Both the position numbers and the translations under genes were made by a program. This document shows positions 7,734 through 16,331 of a stretch of 64,000 nucleotides of DNA, one piece after another. The DNA is from a bacterium (GTDB lineage Bacteria; Planctomycetota; Planctomycetia; Planctomycetales; Planctomycetaceae), in the NCBI GenBank assembly GCA_016125225.1, contig WGME01000009.1, positions 335,208 through 399,207 of the forward strand, read 5' to 3'. Below the pieces are notes generated by a model that was given only the letters and a program-made list of their open reading frames with translations, did not search any database and was not told where the DNA came from. The stretch's first letter is position 1; every line of letters begins with the position of its first letter.

Positions 7734-8528
7734 TCACTTGGCGCACTTCGCCTTGTCGCGCATCGACAAACTGAACGTCTTGATGTCGAGCGACTGCTCT
7801 CGCGCCTTCTTGGCTTCGCGCAATGTCTCCGCCAATGCCTCAATGAGGTCGTCGAGTGAAAGCTCACCGCCCGTGACCACGATGCCCACACCGGATGGAA
7901 GCGGGCAGGAGATGCGTTTCACGCGCACCTGCTGAGTGGCGTTTCGCTTCTGCTTGCGAACGCGCTCGGCCAGTCCGTCCCGCGACGTGCCCGAGAGCTT
8001 GAGCCGCAGCAGTTCCGGCTGCTGCTCGGCCGGCGCTCGGCTGATCTCGTAGACTGCGGTGATGCCCACTTGACCGGCGACCAGAGCGTTCTGTACTTCA
8101 GCTATGCAGCGTGACGGAGCCTGGTACTTCGTGACGGTCGATTCGCTCAGCTTCAGGTGCTTGGCCAGGTCCTTGTTCGACCAAGCGGGGTTGAGCCGCA
8201 GGAGTTCCTCGAACGCCTGCCATTTTTCGCTGTCGCGCAGGTCGGCGCGGTGTAGGTTTTCGGTCAGTTGGATGACCTTGATTTGCGTTTCGCTCAGCGA
8301 CTCCTCGGTGATGATGACCTGCAACGTCGGCAGGCCCACCAACTGCGCCGCACGCAGCCGTCTTTCACCGGCGTTCAATGTTCCGTCAGTCCGAGCCAGT
8401 ACCGGTTGCAACTGACCGTGGGTTTTCATCGACTCCCCGAGTTGCCGGAGGTCGTTCTCGTCGAATTCCTTCCGTACCTGCGGCTTGGCCTTGAACCAGG
8501 ACAGCGGTTTGGTGGTAAGTGATGGCAT
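7734..8528 (-). CDS. parB: ParB-family DNA-binding protein
   Basis: The product is about 264 residues from MPSLTTKPLSWF, chosen for the GGAAGGAAACG site upstream. It has the ParB N-terminal (ParBc) box with NAGERRLRAAQL and then LTENLHRADLRD. A KorB-like HTH follows (NKDLAKHLKLSESTVTKY). The C-terminus differs from chromosomal ParB. No ParA is encoded next to it, so it may act in gene regulation or DNA processing of the element rather than in a full partition system. The frame is open upstream but that part is low-complexity and lacks a good start. Confidence 0.88.
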   Translation of the reverse strand: MPSLTTKPLSWFKAKPQVRKEFDENDLRQLGESMKTHGQLQPVLARTDGTLNAGERRLRAAQLVGLPTLQVIITEESLSETQIKVIQLTENLHRADLRDSEKWQAFEELLRLNPAWSNKDLAKHLKLSESTVTKYQAPSRCIAEVQNALVAGQVGITAVYEISRAPAEQQPELLRLKLSGTSRDGLAERVRKQKRNATQQVRVKRISCPLPSGVGIVVTGGELSLDDLIEALAETLREAKKAREQSLDIKTFSLSMRDKAKCAK

Positions 8529-8707
8529 GGTCGTTTCCTTCCGGGTTTGTTCGTGCCGACTTTCGTGTCGGCCGCTTTTCCTTTTCCGCCCGTGCTTCCG
8601 TTGGCTTGCTTCAGGCGTCTGATTGCTTTTCCCACCTAATGCCTGGAACCCATCCAGTTTTTGTTGTGCCTCGACCATAACTCGTGCATTGAACGGCACT
8701 TCTGTCG

Positions 8708-9481
8708 TTACACGACACGAACATTCGTCGATGTTGTTTCCGTCAATGCTTCACACGTATCCCGAGTCGCCGCACCTGCGATGCGACCTTGAACAGCCAC
8801 GTTCCCTTCAGCCTGGGCTGAAGAGCCGTCGCGTTTAAACTCGTTTCCACACTTGAGGCACCGCGCCTTGAAGTCGGGGACCGCGACTCGCGCCGTCGTG
8901 CAGCCGCACGACCACTTTTTCAATTTCGAGTCGCCCCGAGGCCGCGCCGTCGGAGCCTTGATCTCGTGATCGGGAACACTCACGCCGCACTTACGCAACA
9001 GGTCTTTGAATAGGCTGTTGGCGGCGTAGCCCGTCACGCCGCGACGATCGATGTTGAGGCCCAGCTCCCGAGCCTTGGCCTGCAACTCAGCGTTGTGGTG
9101 GTTTCGTTTTCCCGGAGTTCCGTGCGCTTCCTGCCAGGCATGGAGTAATTCGTGCAGGAGCGTCCCGAGCACTTCCCAAACTTGCCTTTGGCCAAACAGA
9201 TAGCGGGAGTTGATGGCGATTTCGCCACGAAGCCCAAACCCATTGTGGCCCTGCCGGAAGTGACCGAATTGTCCGCTCGGCAGCCGATCCACGCACAAAG
9301 CGATGTCACCGATGTCGAGTTTAAACTCCACGATGAAACGAGCCGCCCATGTCTGGAGGCCCGCGATCATCCCTTGGCCGCCCCACGCCTCATCCCGCTG
9401 GTGTTTCGCCAAGGCGGAGTAGATCGTCTGGGTTGCCATGTCGAGGTCGCCACCACCCGTGATCTCAATCAACTCGTTCAT
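8708..9481 (-). CDS. SprT-like zinc metalloprotein
   Basis: The 257-residue product starts at MNELIEITGGG, with AAGGGAACC upstream. The zinc-peptidase motif HELLH is followed by AWQEAHGTPGKRNHHNAEL, the SprT/Spartan layout with a third ligand in the HN region. A C-terminal zinc ribbon has CGCTTARV and CLKCGNEFKRDG. SprT-like proteases cleave proteins crosslinked to DNA. On a mobile element it could trim relaxase-DNA or other adducts, but this is inference. It lies just upstream of parB on the same strand. Confidence 0.8.
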   Translation of the reverse strand: MNELIEITGGGDLDMATQTIYSALAKHQRDEAWGGQGMIAGLQTWAARFIVEFKLDIGDIALCVDRLPSGQFGHFRQGHNGFGLRGEIAINSRYLFGQRQVWEVLGTLLHELLHAWQEAHGTPGKRNHHNAELQAKARELGLNIDRRGVTGYAANSLFKDLLRKCGVSVPDHEIKAPTARPRGDSKLKKWSCGCTTARVAVPDFKARCLKCGNEFKRDGSSAQAEGNVAVQGRIAGAATRDTCEALTETTSTNVRVV

Positions 9482-9641
9482 GACTGGTTCCCTTCGTGGT
9501 TTCTTTCCCTTGCTCACTGTTCTTGCGTCTGGCGACCGGTCTCCATGACCTTTGTTCCCAACCTTACGGCGTTTCTCGTCTTCCCCGAGATGCCGAGTAT
9601 GCTCATCGTGAAATCCTGCTTGCACTTCCGTCACGAATGCC

Positions 9642-9828
9642 CTACCGCAATGCGATCGTCCGACTGATTTTCGTGATGTCAGCCGGACCGGCTGCATTTC
9701 CAAAGATGACTTCATCGGTGGATCGCCTTCGATAAACTTCCCTCGTGTTCGCCGGACCCAGCCGTCTTTCGCCGACGATCAACGTCCCGTCAGGACGATC
9801 ACCTTGTTCCTGTGTCCCAGTCGTTCAC
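9642..9828 (-). pseudogene. ParB-domain remnant
   Basis: A short minus-strand frame reads GDRPDGTLIVGERRLGPAN, the diagnostic core of the ParB domain (compare DGTLNAGERRLRAAQ in the intact copy). It is bounded by stops on both sides and continues as unrelated sequence. This is a fossil of a second parB-like gene. The rest of 9829-10523 shows no convincing gene on either strand. Confidence 0.45.
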
Positions 9829-10523
9829 TCGTCACACGAATTCTTCTCGCGGCCTGCGAACCGGGCAAAACGCACTTCAGCAGGGTGCGCAGCTTGGCCG
9901 CCAGTTTGGATGCGACGAATGACGGCGCAACAGGAAGGCAATCCATCACTTCCGGCGTTCAACGCTCACCAAGAGGTGGATGTGACGAGGGTTGGCATCA
10001 CCTACGCCAGCCGAAGACGGCATGGGCGGCCAAGGCCGTTAAAGCCTTGCTGCGACGTATGTTGCGATTCGAGTCGCAACAGAGACTTGCCCGTCTCGAT
10101 CAGTTCGAGAAGCCCGCGATTTGAGATGTCACGTTCACCGTCATAATTGAACGTGCGCACCCGCTCGTCTGCGCCCATGCTGCGCCCGGACGTGGTTCTG
10201 AAAATCTTCGGCGATGGCCGGGAAAAGCGTGGTGCCATTCGGCAAGGGAAGGACGAACGGCTGACAGACTATACTCCCATCGCATTCGCCGTAACGATGT
10301 TATGTCCCTATGCGCTTGCCACACACGTTCTGAACAATGGACGCTAGAGACCCCTCAAGAAGGCGGACCAGAGGATTACTCTCTAAAAGGATTTAGGTTG
10401 ATGCCTCTTTGCGATGTCTCCTCTGGTCCCCGACGCAGTCGATTCACATCGAGGCGCCAGCCGCTGGCATATCACATGTAAGTCTCGTGTCAACAATAGA
10501 ATGTCATCGAGAACAATCGAGAC

Positions 10524-10551
10524 AAAAAAGGGCGGCGCTCTCGCACCGCCC
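10524..10551 (-). terminator. Rho-independent terminator of the porin gene
   Basis: On the minus strand a GGGCGGTGC / GCGCCGCCC stem (one G-T wobble) with a GAGA loop is followed by TTTTTT. It lies about 30 bp after the porin stop codon. Confidence 0.8.
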
Positions 10552-10578
10552 TAATTTCATCAGAAGAACTCTAACTGA

Positions 10579-11832
10579 TTAGAAGTTCAACTGTGTACCA
10601 ACGATACCAAGGACACCCTTGTTGTCGAGGCTTGGAGCCGCGAGGTTGGCAGAATCTTGGTCGTACCAAGAAACTTCAACATACGGGGTAAAGCCAGGCG
10701 CCAGCTTGTAGTCTGCGCCAGCAACAAAGTTGTCAAAGTCGTTCTTGCCTGCAGCAGAACAGTTGAAGGTGGTACCAGCAGCAGCAGTAGCCAGACCGCA
10801 ATCAAATTCAGAGTGCAGGTAGGTTAAGCTGACACCGAATGGCCCATGCTCATAAGCAAGACCGAGGTCCCAGTACCAAGTGCCGTCTGCGTTATCAGCA
10901 GAGAGGGTATTGCTATCACCCCAATCGCCATAAGAACCAGCGATGCTCCAGCCCATATAAGCCAGTTTACCACCAACGTTCCAAGCTTTCAGGTCTTCAT
11001 AGCCAGCAACCTGGGCATTGCCCCATTCACCGGTTGCAGCAACGCTGACTCCAACATCACCGACCTTACCATCGTAGTTGATACCACCCGACCAGATGTT
11101 ATCAGAGAAACCAGCGTTGGTATCCGTACGGTTTACACCAGCAGGAGCGGTACCACCAGCGAGACTAGTTACCGAACCTTGACCACGGTTGGTTTCATCA
11201 GGAGAGACGCTTACGCCAACCTGGAAACCCGACCAACGTGGGGTGTAGTAGGTGATCTTGTTGATGTTTTCTTCCGTGTGGTCACCCGTGAAGTTCGTGG
11301 TACCAGCAGGATTCAGGTTACCATAACCGAGCGGGAGGCTAGCACCAGCCAGGAACTGATCCCCAGCGTTTGCAAAGTAGCTCCAGTCACCGTTGATACC
11401 ACCGGTAGCGCGGGCGATCGTGCCAGCATCTACTTTCATGGTGCCGCTGGCGCCAACTTCAGAACCCATTTCTACACGGCCCCATTTGTCGCCGCTTAAG
11501 AACATGTAGGTTTTGCTAGCATTCACACCGCGACCGAAAGAATCGCTGGTAACGTCAGCCAGCAGATCGATTTCACCGCCGTAGCTAAGGCCGGATTCGC
11601 TTTTCCCGTCGATCTTAAAATCTACCTGGGTGTCGTTGCGGAACGCCGATTCCCGCTGGCTGCTACCAGCCTGAGCGGCGGTAGCGGCAGCATCCATATC
11701 GTCGCTGACGTAACCGATTTCGAAGTTTTCGTAACCACCGATGGTTACTTTCGGGGTCTCAGCGAGCGCAGCACCTGCGAACAGGCCGACTGCACCGATG
11801 AGGGTCGTCGTAGCAAGGAGAATCTGTTTCAT
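10579..11832 (-). CDS. Gram-negative porin, alphaproteobacterial type
   Basis: The 417-residue protein has a clear signal peptide (MKQILLATTTLIGAVGLF, cleavage after AGAALA). Repeated amphipathic beta-strands follow, with many Gly/Asp/Asn turns, and the terminal QLNF has the final aromatic residue expected for BAM-dependent outer-membrane barrels. It resembles general porins of Rhodospirillales-like alphaproteobacteria. RBS AAGGAAAAC lies 5 bases upstream. The gene has its own terminator, lower GC and different codon choice from its neighbours, so it looks like an imported self-contained unit. It would form a trimeric diffusion channel. Upstream 11833-12273 appears to be non-coding promoter DNA. 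Confidence 0.85.
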   Translation of the reverse strand: MKQILLATTTLIGAVGLFAGAALAETPKVTIGGYENFEIGYVSDDMDAAATAAQAGSSQRESAFRNDTQVDFKIDGKSESGLSYGGEIDLLADVTSDSFGRGVNASKTYMFLSGDKWGRVEMGSEVGASGTMKVDAGTIARATGGINGDWSYFANAGDQFLAGASLPLGYGNLNPAGTTNFTGDHTEENINKITYYTPRWSGFQVGVSVSPDETNRGQGSVTSLAGGTAPAGVNRTDTNAGFSDNIWSGGINYDGKVGDVGVSVAATGEWGNAQVAGYEDLKAWNVGGKLAYMGWSIAGSYGDWGDSNTLSADNADGTWYWDLGLAYEHGPFGVSLTYLHSEFDCGLATAAAGTTFNCSAAGKNDFDNFVAGADYKLAPGFTPYVEVSWYDQDSANLAAPSLDNKGVLGIVGTQLNF

Positions 11833-12273
11833 AATGTTTTCCTTTGTAGTTAATGTGGATCACGTGACTTATAGATGTATGCTTGAGAGCATATGCGTAT
11901 GTTGTTAACGATTGTTGGAGCGATGGTCAAAAGAAACGTCACAAACATGGGGCAGAGACGGGTGAAATATGCGCACCTGATGCAAAAATGCATCACTTAG
12001 TGGCACGGCAGCTACTGTGTTCACATAGACTTACCGGAACACCGGATGATTCGCATTTTTAGCTAAGGAACTGACAAGACGAGGAAAACTCGCTGGCGTC
12101 CGTCACGGTGAGCCCAGCTGACACGGTCTGGTCAGGCAGAGTGACGGTGCCAATGCCGCAGGACGGCCATTGAATTGCGTCCTGGAGCCGCTCAACAGAG
12201 AAGATGGAACCGCGCGTGAGATCAGAGGCAAGAAAGGACGGCACCCGGGGGCTGTTCGCGAGGCCCTCACGTT

Positions 12274-12795
12274 TTACCGATGAAGGAACGCGGGGGCTTT
12301 CTTGCTCAGCCATTCCTTGAGGGCGGTATGTGACTCGAATTCCGCGACCTCGATGCTGTCGATGGTCGGTTCGGTCTCTCCCACCTGGTTGACTTCCGCT
12401 TCCGTCATCTCGCGGACCCATAGCAGCCGGTGCCGCTGAAACCCTGCATGGGTGAGCGTGACGGAACCGTCCTTGAGAGGCTTGTCCAGGTTGCTGCCTT
12501 TGATGAGCACCAGATACACGAGATCGCCGGAGAATTTCAGCAGAAGCCCCTCGGAAGGATTGAACTTCCAGGTTCCGAGCCAGCTATACGGAAACCAGAT
12601 GCTGTTGCCGTCCCGGAAGCGGAATTCCACCGCTGCCGACTGATCGCGGATGCCACGGAGATAGCCAAACGCTTGGCACGCCGCCTCTGTTCCCTCGACA
12701 TCCTTTTCCTTTTCTCGTGGCGGTTCCCTGGACTCCAGAATCCCCTTGAGTCCTCTGGGAGGCAATCGGTCCTGGTGTGGTGTGTCATCCCGCAT
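12274..12795 (-). CDS. Hypothetical protein coupled to the relaxase
   Basis: The 173-residue product overlaps the end of the relaxase gene by 11 bp on the same strand, so the two are probably co-translated. The N-terminus is charged and flexible. The middle has FRFRDGNSIWFPYSWLGTW, typical of a small beta-sheet domain. The C-terminus contains an acidic helix (REMTEAEVNQVGETEPTIDS). No family recognised. Its conserved position after a MobF relaxase suggests a transfer accessory protein; that is inference. Confidence 0.7.
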   Translation of the reverse strand: MRDDTPHQDRLPPRGLKGILESREPPREKEKDVEGTEAACQAFGYLRGIRDQSAAVEFRFRDGNSIWFPYSWLGTWKFNPSEGLLLKFSGDLVYLVLIKGSNLDKPLKDGSVTLTHAGFQRHRLLWVREMTEAEVNQVGETEPTIDSIEVAEFESHTALKEWLSKKAPAFLHR

Positions 12796-15481
12796 GGTCC
12801 AATCCCCTGTCGTTCAGGTGCTCATTGCTGATTCCCGGCTGCGAGGAATTCTGCCGTCCATCAAACACAGTAAAGCCACGCCCGAATCCCAGACGCTTCA
12901 TCAGCCGGGCGGGCAAGTCCGGGTTCTGCTGCGGAGTCTCAGAAATCTCCGTCGCCGACAATGGCTCGTCGGCGCGGCTGACCGCCTTGATAAGCTCGGT
13001 CCTGTCGTCCGTGTAAATCTGCGCCTGCTCCCGCCCGCGCGTCAGCGCCACATAGGCCGTCCGCTGGTAGGTCGCCGGGAGCGATTCGCTCGATACCCCG
13101 ACGAAGACCTTATCCACCGTCACGCCTTGGCTGGCGTGACTGGTGACAACGTAGCCGTGGCTCAGATGACCGAAATCCCGGTCAATGACCCAGCCGTGAT
13201 CGACGATGAGGTCGCCCCGTTTCGTAAATCCCTCGACGGTCAGAAGCGACCCGTTGCTTAGGCGGTGTTTGCCGTCTTTGGTCTTGCCGCCCGCCGTGAG
13301 GCGAACCCGGTCGCCGACGGCCAGGGGCAACTGCATCGGGCGGTACGCCTCGAACCGATTGGCCAGTTCCGTGGGCAGTTTCATTCCGTCTTCCACAATC
13401 AGGCGGGAACCTTTGGTGTGGCCCGGCGCATTCTGATGGAATTGGAGCAGGTCGCCGGTCTCGTATTCAGTCGCATCCGCTTTTTGGGCGTCGGTCAGGT
13501 GTTTCGGCACCCATACTTGAACCGTTCGTTCATGATCGAGCTTGCCCTGACTCTTCAGGCCAGTGCGAATTGCCAACGTAATCTGTGCTCCTTCCGCGTG
13601 CGTGGGCGAGACAACGAGCGCTGACTTCGGCTTGCCGTCCTTCTTTGTTTCAGCGGCGGCGGAGAGATACGCAGCGGCCAGTTGCTCGTACCGGACTTCA
13701 TCAGGAACCTGTTTGATCCAGCCGAGCTTATCAAGCTCCTCGAATGCCTGACCCGTTCGTCCTTCGCTCAGAGCTTGTGCCGCCTTCTTGTAATCGCCCT
13801 TCTGGCGAAGAATCTCTGTGACCTGCGCGACGCGCAGCCCCGCTTTTTCCTCCAGAAGTTTCAGCGGCTCACCCGCCGTCACGCTCCGGTGCTGGCGGCG
13901 ATCACCGACCAGAATCACCCGCGCCCCGACCCCTTCGGCCACATCGAACACCCGGAGCATATCCCGCGTGCCAAGCTGGCTCGCCTCATCGAGGAGGATG
14001 ACGCCGCCCTTGGCCGATGCCTGCATTTCCTTGTCCTTGAGGAACCGCGCCACCGTGTCTGCGCTCGCAAACCCTGCTTCCTCGCGCAACACTTCCCGGC
14101 TGGCCTTCACCGACTGGGCCAGAGCCACGACGGGTTTCCCGGCTTCCGCCAAGGCTTCGCCAATCTCCTGTTCGAGCGTCGTCTTCCCCGTTCCAGCGAC
14201 ACCCCGAATAATCATCACCCGGTCACGCGAACCCAGTACATGGGCAACCGCCGCCTTCTGTCCTTCGTTAAACCAGTCGCGGGAGCAGGGACGCTCAGGA
14301 CTGCCGAGTGGCCGGCAACGCCCTCGCCCGAGCCGTGCGAAGTCGATCAGCTTCGACTCCAGGGCCAGCATTTCCTTCGTCGTCGCCATCTTGCGACCGG
14401 CGACATCGCTGCGGATCAAGGGACGCTCGCGCATCTCGCGGGTCACGTCCTCAACCGTCACGGCACCGAGTCCACGTTTCAAGGCTTCGGTGACGAGCTT
14501 GCGTTCCGGCATCACCGCTTCACGCACGAAGCTGTGTTCAAGGGCGTGATCGACCGCCAGTGCTTCGCCATGCCGAGATCTGAGTGCAACATGGTCGCGA
14601 CGGTGGACCGTCGCCAGAGCCGTGCGCTCCTGGTCGGTGAGGCGAGTGTTCCACAACTTCCGCAGCGATTCCCAGCTCAGCGCGGACTCTTTCTTCTCCC
14701 GCGTCTCGGCTCCAAGTAGGTCTTTGCGCTTCGGGTCGATAATGCCCTTTTCCTCAGCCACTTTTTCGATCAGCGCCGTGCGCCGCGAGAACCGTCCCAG
14801 CACATCCTTCGGAATGCCAGCAATCTCGAAATCGTCGCGCTTCCGCTCGACACCAAAACCCAAGTCCTGAAGCCTGTTCGCCAGCCGCACCCGGAATGCC
14901 GCCTGAAAATACGGGGAATCACGCTTGATCTCTGCAAACTGACCAGCCTTCCATCGTTTTTCTTCTTCGTCAAAGGTCGTGTTAAACACGAACACATGGG
15001 CATGCAATTGCGGGTCGGGCAGGCCGTCCACGGGCCGCGAGGTGGTGTGGATGAATTCCGCCCAGACCATGTTGCCGGTGCCCCGGTCTCCATCCATGCC
15101 GTTCCTGCGAACGCGCGTTTTCATTTCCGCTTCGATCTCGCGCATCGTCTCATCGACCGACGCTCGGAACGCCTCCAGGATGTCCTGGTCGCCGCTCATC
15201 GCGTACAGCAGCGAAACGCTCTTGGGGACGCTGAAGGTAAAATCGTAACCGACTCTCCGCTCCGCCCGCGTTCGCACCGTCAGCGGTTCTCCGGTCCGTG
15301 GGTCGAGATTGTCGCACAGCCGTTCAAAGGAGAATTTGTCTACCATCCCTTCCAGCCCGAGCCGGGTCGCGCCCTTGCCGCCCCAGCAGCCAACGATTTC
15401 CTGGCCTTCGCTGTAATAGTCCGCCGTCGCGTAGTAACGCTTGGCGGAGGAGGCGCTGTTCTGTTGCGTGATGCGTATCAT
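12785..15481 (-). CDS. MobF-family conjugative relaxase-helicase (TrwC/TraA type)
   Basis: The 898-residue protein carries the relaxase domain in residues 1-300. Nucleophile tyrosines are Y16/Y17 with Y22/Y23, and the metal triad is H145, H160 and H162 in PQLHAHVFVFN. A RecD-like helicase follows, with Walker A GVAGTGKTT and Walker B VILLDEASQLG. The C-terminal helicase motifs are TSHASQGVTVDKV and VALTRGRE. It would nick oriT, stay bound to the 5' end and unwind DNA during transfer. The gene ends overlapping a small partner. A second, decayed copy of the N-terminal half lies at 21222-22337. Confidence 0.95.
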   Translation of the reverse strand: MIRITQQNSASSAKRYYATADYYSEGQEIVGCWGGKGATRLGLEGMVDKFSFERLCDNLDPRTGEPLTVRTRAERRVGYDFTFSVPKSVSLLYAMSGDQDILEAFRASVDETMREIEAEMKTRVRRNGMDGDRGTGNMVWAEFIHTTSRPVDGLPDPQLHAHVFVFNTTFDEEEKRWKAGQFAEIKRDSPYFQAAFRVRLANRLQDLGFGVERKRDDFEIAGIPKDVLGRFSRRTALIEKVAEEKGIIDPKRKDLLGAETREKKESALSWESLRKLWNTRLTDQERTALATVHRRDHVALRSRHGEALAVDHALEHSFVREAVMPERKLVTEALKRGLGAVTVEDVTREMRERPLIRSDVAGRKMATTKEMLALESKLIDFARLGRGRCRPLGSPERPCSRDWFNEGQKAAVAHVLGSRDRVMIIRGVAGTGKTTLEQEIGEALAEAGKPVVALAQSVKASREVLREEAGFASADTVARFLKDKEMQASAKGGVILLDEASQLGTRDMLRVFDVAEGVGARVILVGDRRQHRSVTAGEPLKLLEEKAGLRVAQVTEILRQKGDYKKAAQALSEGRTGQAFEELDKLGWIKQVPDEVRYEQLAAAYLSAAAETKKDGKPKSALVVSPTHAEGAQITLAIRTGLKSQGKLDHERTVQVWVPKHLTDAQKADATEYETGDLLQFHQNAPGHTKGSRLIVEDGMKLPTELANRFEAYRPMQLPLAVGDRVRLTAGGKTKDGKHRLSNGSLLTVEGFTKRGDLIVDHGWVIDRDFGHLSHGYVVTSHASQGVTVDKVFVGVSSESLPATYQRTAYVALTRGREQAQIYTDDRTELIKAVSRADEPLSATEISETPQQNPDLPARLMKRLGFGRGFTVFDGRQNSSQPGISNEHLNDRGLDHAG

Positions 15482-15660
15482 GCCTCAATTCTACGCTATC
15501 ACACATTCGTTAATTGTTCCTTAACTTGTTTGTGCTCCACCGCAGCCAGCCTACGTTTGCGCGATATTGCTGATCCTCAATATCACCGCCGCGCGAACCA
15601 AATGCCACTCCTTCGTGGCGGCGGTTCCCTTCGGGGGAACCGCCTTTTTGAAATTCCTTC
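15482..15660. other. Candidate origin of transfer region upstream of the relaxase
   Basis: The region lies between the divergent relaxase and AlpA-like genes. It contains a perfect 7-bp inverted repeat, GATATTG/CAATATC (15563-15569 and 15578-15584). A 10-bp GC-rich hairpin, GGCGGTTCCC/GGGAACCGCC (15620-15629 and 15635-15644), follows with TTTTT after it. MobF origins usually lie next to the relaxase gene and carry such repeats. No nic consensus can be assigned by eye. Confidence 0.35.
15620..15649 (+). terminator. GC-rich hairpin followed by T-run
   Basis: A perfect 10-bp stem with a 5-base loop is followed by five Ts. It has the form of a rho-independent terminator on the plus strand, although no plus-strand gene ends just before it. 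It may instead be part of the origin of transfer. Confidence 0.45.
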
Positions 15661-15836
15661 GTGCCTGCTCTTGACGGACACTCCGCTCGCCAGCCAACAG
15701 CCCAACATCGACCGTTCGCGTATCGGAATGGGATTGCGCCGCGAAACCCCGGAGATCGGCTCTCAGTGCGATTCTCCGAGACAATGACGTGTCAATCGTG
15801 ATAATATGGGACGTTGGGAAAGAGAGAGGCTTTGAT

Positions 15837-16046
15837 ATGAAAGACATCCCAGAAACAGGGTTCTTACGCTTGCCGCAAGTGCTCAGTGTCATTCCCCTCG
15901 GCAAGACGTGCTGGTGGGAAGGCGTCAAATCCGGGCGGTTTCCGAAACCCGTGAAGCTGTCGGAACGCTGCACAGCATGGAGAGCAGAGGACATTCGGGA
16001 GTTGATTAAACAGCTATCCGATGATACTTATACCTTGCACCATTGA
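15837..16046 (+). CDS. AlpA-family regulator / excisionase-like protein
   Basis: The 69-residue protein starts at MKDIPETGFLRLPQV, with GAGAGAGG upstream. It has the AlpA layout: FLRLPQVLSVIPLGKTCWW (first helices of the winged HTH), GVKSGRFPKPVKL (the usual basic wing) and then TAWRAEDIRELIKQL. AlpA proteins activate or bind near P4-type integrase genes, and here the integrase follows in the same direction. Together they form a classic genomic-island integration module. Confidence 0.85.
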   Translation: MKDIPETGFLRLPQVLSVIPLGKTCWWEGVKSGRFPKPVKLSERCTAWRAEDIRELIKQLSDDTYTLHH

Positions 16047-16071
16047 TCCCAAAATGTGTCGTTTTGGTTCG

Positions 16072-16331
16072 GGGGTACAAATCTGGGGTATACCCCACGA
16101 GCAAACTCGGAAAAATGGCTGTTTTCCAAATGGATAGATACTCAGTGTGATACCGGCTCCGGGCACCATCTCACTAAACGTCGATGGCCGCCAATATCCG
16201 TTAGACGCAGGGCCACAGCCGATCAGAAGCCGCCGAGCCGCCGTTGCGGTCCGCTCAAAGTTGTTGACATTCGAGTTAAAACAGGGGTACATATCCGGGC
16301 AGATACCCCAGCAACAACTCGTTTGTACCCC
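16072..16331. repeat. Repeated GGGGTACA motifs before the tyrosine integrase
   Basis: The sequence GGGGTACAAATCTGGGG begins at 16072 and a relative, GGGGTACATATCCGGG, begins at about 16284. Inverted copies (ATACCCC, TTTGTACCCC) lie beside them, the last touching the integrase start codon. Such iterated and inverted motifs are what one expects for integrase arm sites or AlpA operators. Which of these they are cannot be told by eye. Confidence 0.45.

Noticed and set aside
10002..10347. Short frames on both strands in the 9.8-10.5 kb gap
   Set aside because: No domain, start signal or sensible composition; only the ParB remnant in this gap is convincing.
12059..12421. A minus-strand open frame of 120 residues after the relaxase partner gene
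   Set aside because: Arg/Gly/Ser-rich, no ribosome site, and overlaps the better 12274-12795 gene out of frame; looks like a chance frame.
14308..14719. Long plus-strand frames opposite the relaxase
   Set aside because: Mirror frames caused by high GC at third codon positions; no independent start signals or domains.
16072..16331. CRISPR array reading of the repeated GGGGTACA motifs
   Set aside because: Copies are too few, unevenly spaced and partly inverted; more like protein-binding sites.
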